Positions 13,786 to 14,454 of a stretch of DNA of 14,454 nt are shown in pieces. The stretch comes from Chloroflexota bacterium (GTDB lineage: Bacteria > Chloroflexota > Anaerolineae > DTPP01): assembly GCA_012514615.1 (NCBI GenBank), contig JAAYZY010000236.1:1-14454 (forward strand), given 5' to 3'. The position numbers were made by a program, and so were the translations under genes. Under the pieces are notes generated by a model. The model did no database searches and was not told the DNA's origin. It saw nothing but the letters and a program-made list of their open reading frames with translations. Positions within the stretch are counted from its first letter, which is position 1. Each line of letters opens with the position of its first letter.

Positions 13786-14454
13786 CTAGTAGACCGTGGC
13801 CGGGCCCTTGGCCGCCGCCGCAGCGCCCAGAACCTGCAGCCCACCTTTGGCCGCCCGCACAGTCAGGCCCACGTCGGTGCTCAGGGCGAAGAACTGCATC
13901 CCCCAATCGGCGTACTTCTGGATCGCTTCCTCCGACCCGCAATGGATACCGGCAAAGATGCTGTGGCGCTGGCAAGCGTCCACAATGCGGTGCAGCACCT
14001 CTTCGTAGCGGGGGTCAGGGTTGTCCATGCGCGGAGCCATGCCCAGGGAGGCCGACAGGTCGTTGGGGCCTACGTAGACGCCGTTCACGCCGGGCACCGA
14101 GAGGATCTCGTCGATGCGCTCCACCGCTTCGATATGCTCGATCTGAATGAAGAGCAGGGTCTCGTCGTTGGCATAGTCGAAGTAGTCGGCGCCGCCGTAG
14201 AGGACGCGCCGCATGCCGCCCACGCCACGGTAACCCAGGGGCGGGTAGCGCATCCATCGCACCGCGTTCTGCGCCTCTTCCCGCGTCATCACCAAGGGGA
14301 TGACGATGCCGTAAGCCCCGAAATCCAGCGCCCGCTTGATGAAGCCGGGGTGGTTCCAGGCTACCCTGGCCATGGGCACTGTGGGGGTGGTGGAGATGGC
14401 CATCATCATGTTCTGCATCGTCTCGAACTCGGTGGCGCTGTGCTCCATATCCAC
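13786..14454 (-). CDS. HpcH/HpaI-family aldolase, N-terminus beyond right edge
   Basis: Class II pyruvate aldolase that splits 4-hydroxy-2-oxo acids into pyruvate and an aldehyde, needing a divalent metal. The visible 222 codons begin VDMEHSATEF, the catalytic-histidine region (D-x-E-H). They continue with PMARVAWNHP (conserved arginine), RYPPLGYRGVGG, FIQIEHIEAV (metal-binding Glu), and VNGVYVGPNDLSASLG (metal-binding Asp). They end with VGLTVRAAKGGLQVLGAA. Compared with the roughly 250-265 residues of the family, some 40 N-terminal residues lie outside the window; the GTG at the very edge is not the real start. The AOR gene starts 34 bases downstream, suggesting the aldehyde product may be its substrate. 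Related members include garL-, hpaI- and rhmA-type enzymes; substrate unknown. Confidence 0.92.
   Translation of the reverse strand: MDMEHSATEFETMQNMMMAISTTPTVPMARVAWNHPGFIKRALDFGAYGIVIPLVMTREEAQNAVRWMRYPPLGYRGVGGMRRVLYGGADYFDYANDETLLFIQIEHIEAVERIDEILSVPGVNGVYVGPNDLSASLGMAPRMDNPDPRYEEVLHRIVDACQRHSIFAGIHCGSEEAIQKYADWGMQFFALSTDVGLTVRAAKGGLQVLGAAAAAKGPATVY

Overview
The window is high-GC DNA that reads as a Chloroflexota genome, probably from the Anaerolineae/Caldilineae side. This is inferred from style, not from a marker gene. The lipoprotein binding protein carries a Val-Glu-Lys repeat tether, a secreted protein carries a long Thr-Pro linker, and tungsten-type aldehyde:ferredoxin oxidoreductases (AORs) sit beside an HpcH/HpaI aldolase and FCD-GntR and Crp/Fnr regulators. 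Most genes have clear Shine-Dalgarno (SD) sequences, and several use GTG starts.

Region 1 (1-6069, minus strand) looks like one substrate-uptake operon. In transcription order it holds a GntR/FCD regulator (5264-5968), a Gfo/Idh/MocA oxidoreductase (4042-5217), a lipoprotein solute-binding protein of the peptide/nickel class (2157-3938), two DppB/DppC-type permeases (1050-2006, 50-943), and the first 12 codons of what looks like a uroporphyrinogen-decarboxylase-fold protein running off the left edge. A near-consensus sigma-70 promoter (TTGACA-17-TACACT) precedes the regulator. An 18-bp near-palindrome lies around the predicted transcript start and suggests autoregulation. A perfect 36-bp palindrome separates the binding-protein gene from the permease genes. 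No ATPase subunit is inside the window.

Region 2 (6120-10889, plus strand) is transcribed divergently from region 1. A ferredoxin-like protein with 16 cysteines in four cluster motifs (6176-6613) is followed, with a 4-nt overlap, by an AOR gene (6610-8508). That reading frame is intact and family-like from end to end except for a single in-frame TAA at 7429-7431. A tightly coupled gene for a two-domain TIGR04076-type protein (8501-9124) follows. Then comes a secreted, Thr-Pro-linked multidomain protein (9213-10889).

The convergent gap 10890-11109 holds a hairpin-rich repeat that can serve as a two-way transcription end and looks like a dispersed palindromic element.

Region 3 (11110-14454, minus strand) holds an HpcH/HpaI aldolase (N-terminus beyond the right edge), a second, intact AOR (11838-13751) and a Crp/Fnr-type regulator (11110-11793). 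A plausible joint role is aldol cleavage of a hydroxy-oxo acid to pyruvate plus an aldehyde, ferredoxin-linked oxidation of that aldehyde by the AOR, and control by the adjacent regulator. Together with the sugar-acid-style uptake operon, the window suggests anaerobic or microaerobic catabolism of plant- or sugar-derived acids. The actual substrates cannot be read from the sequence.
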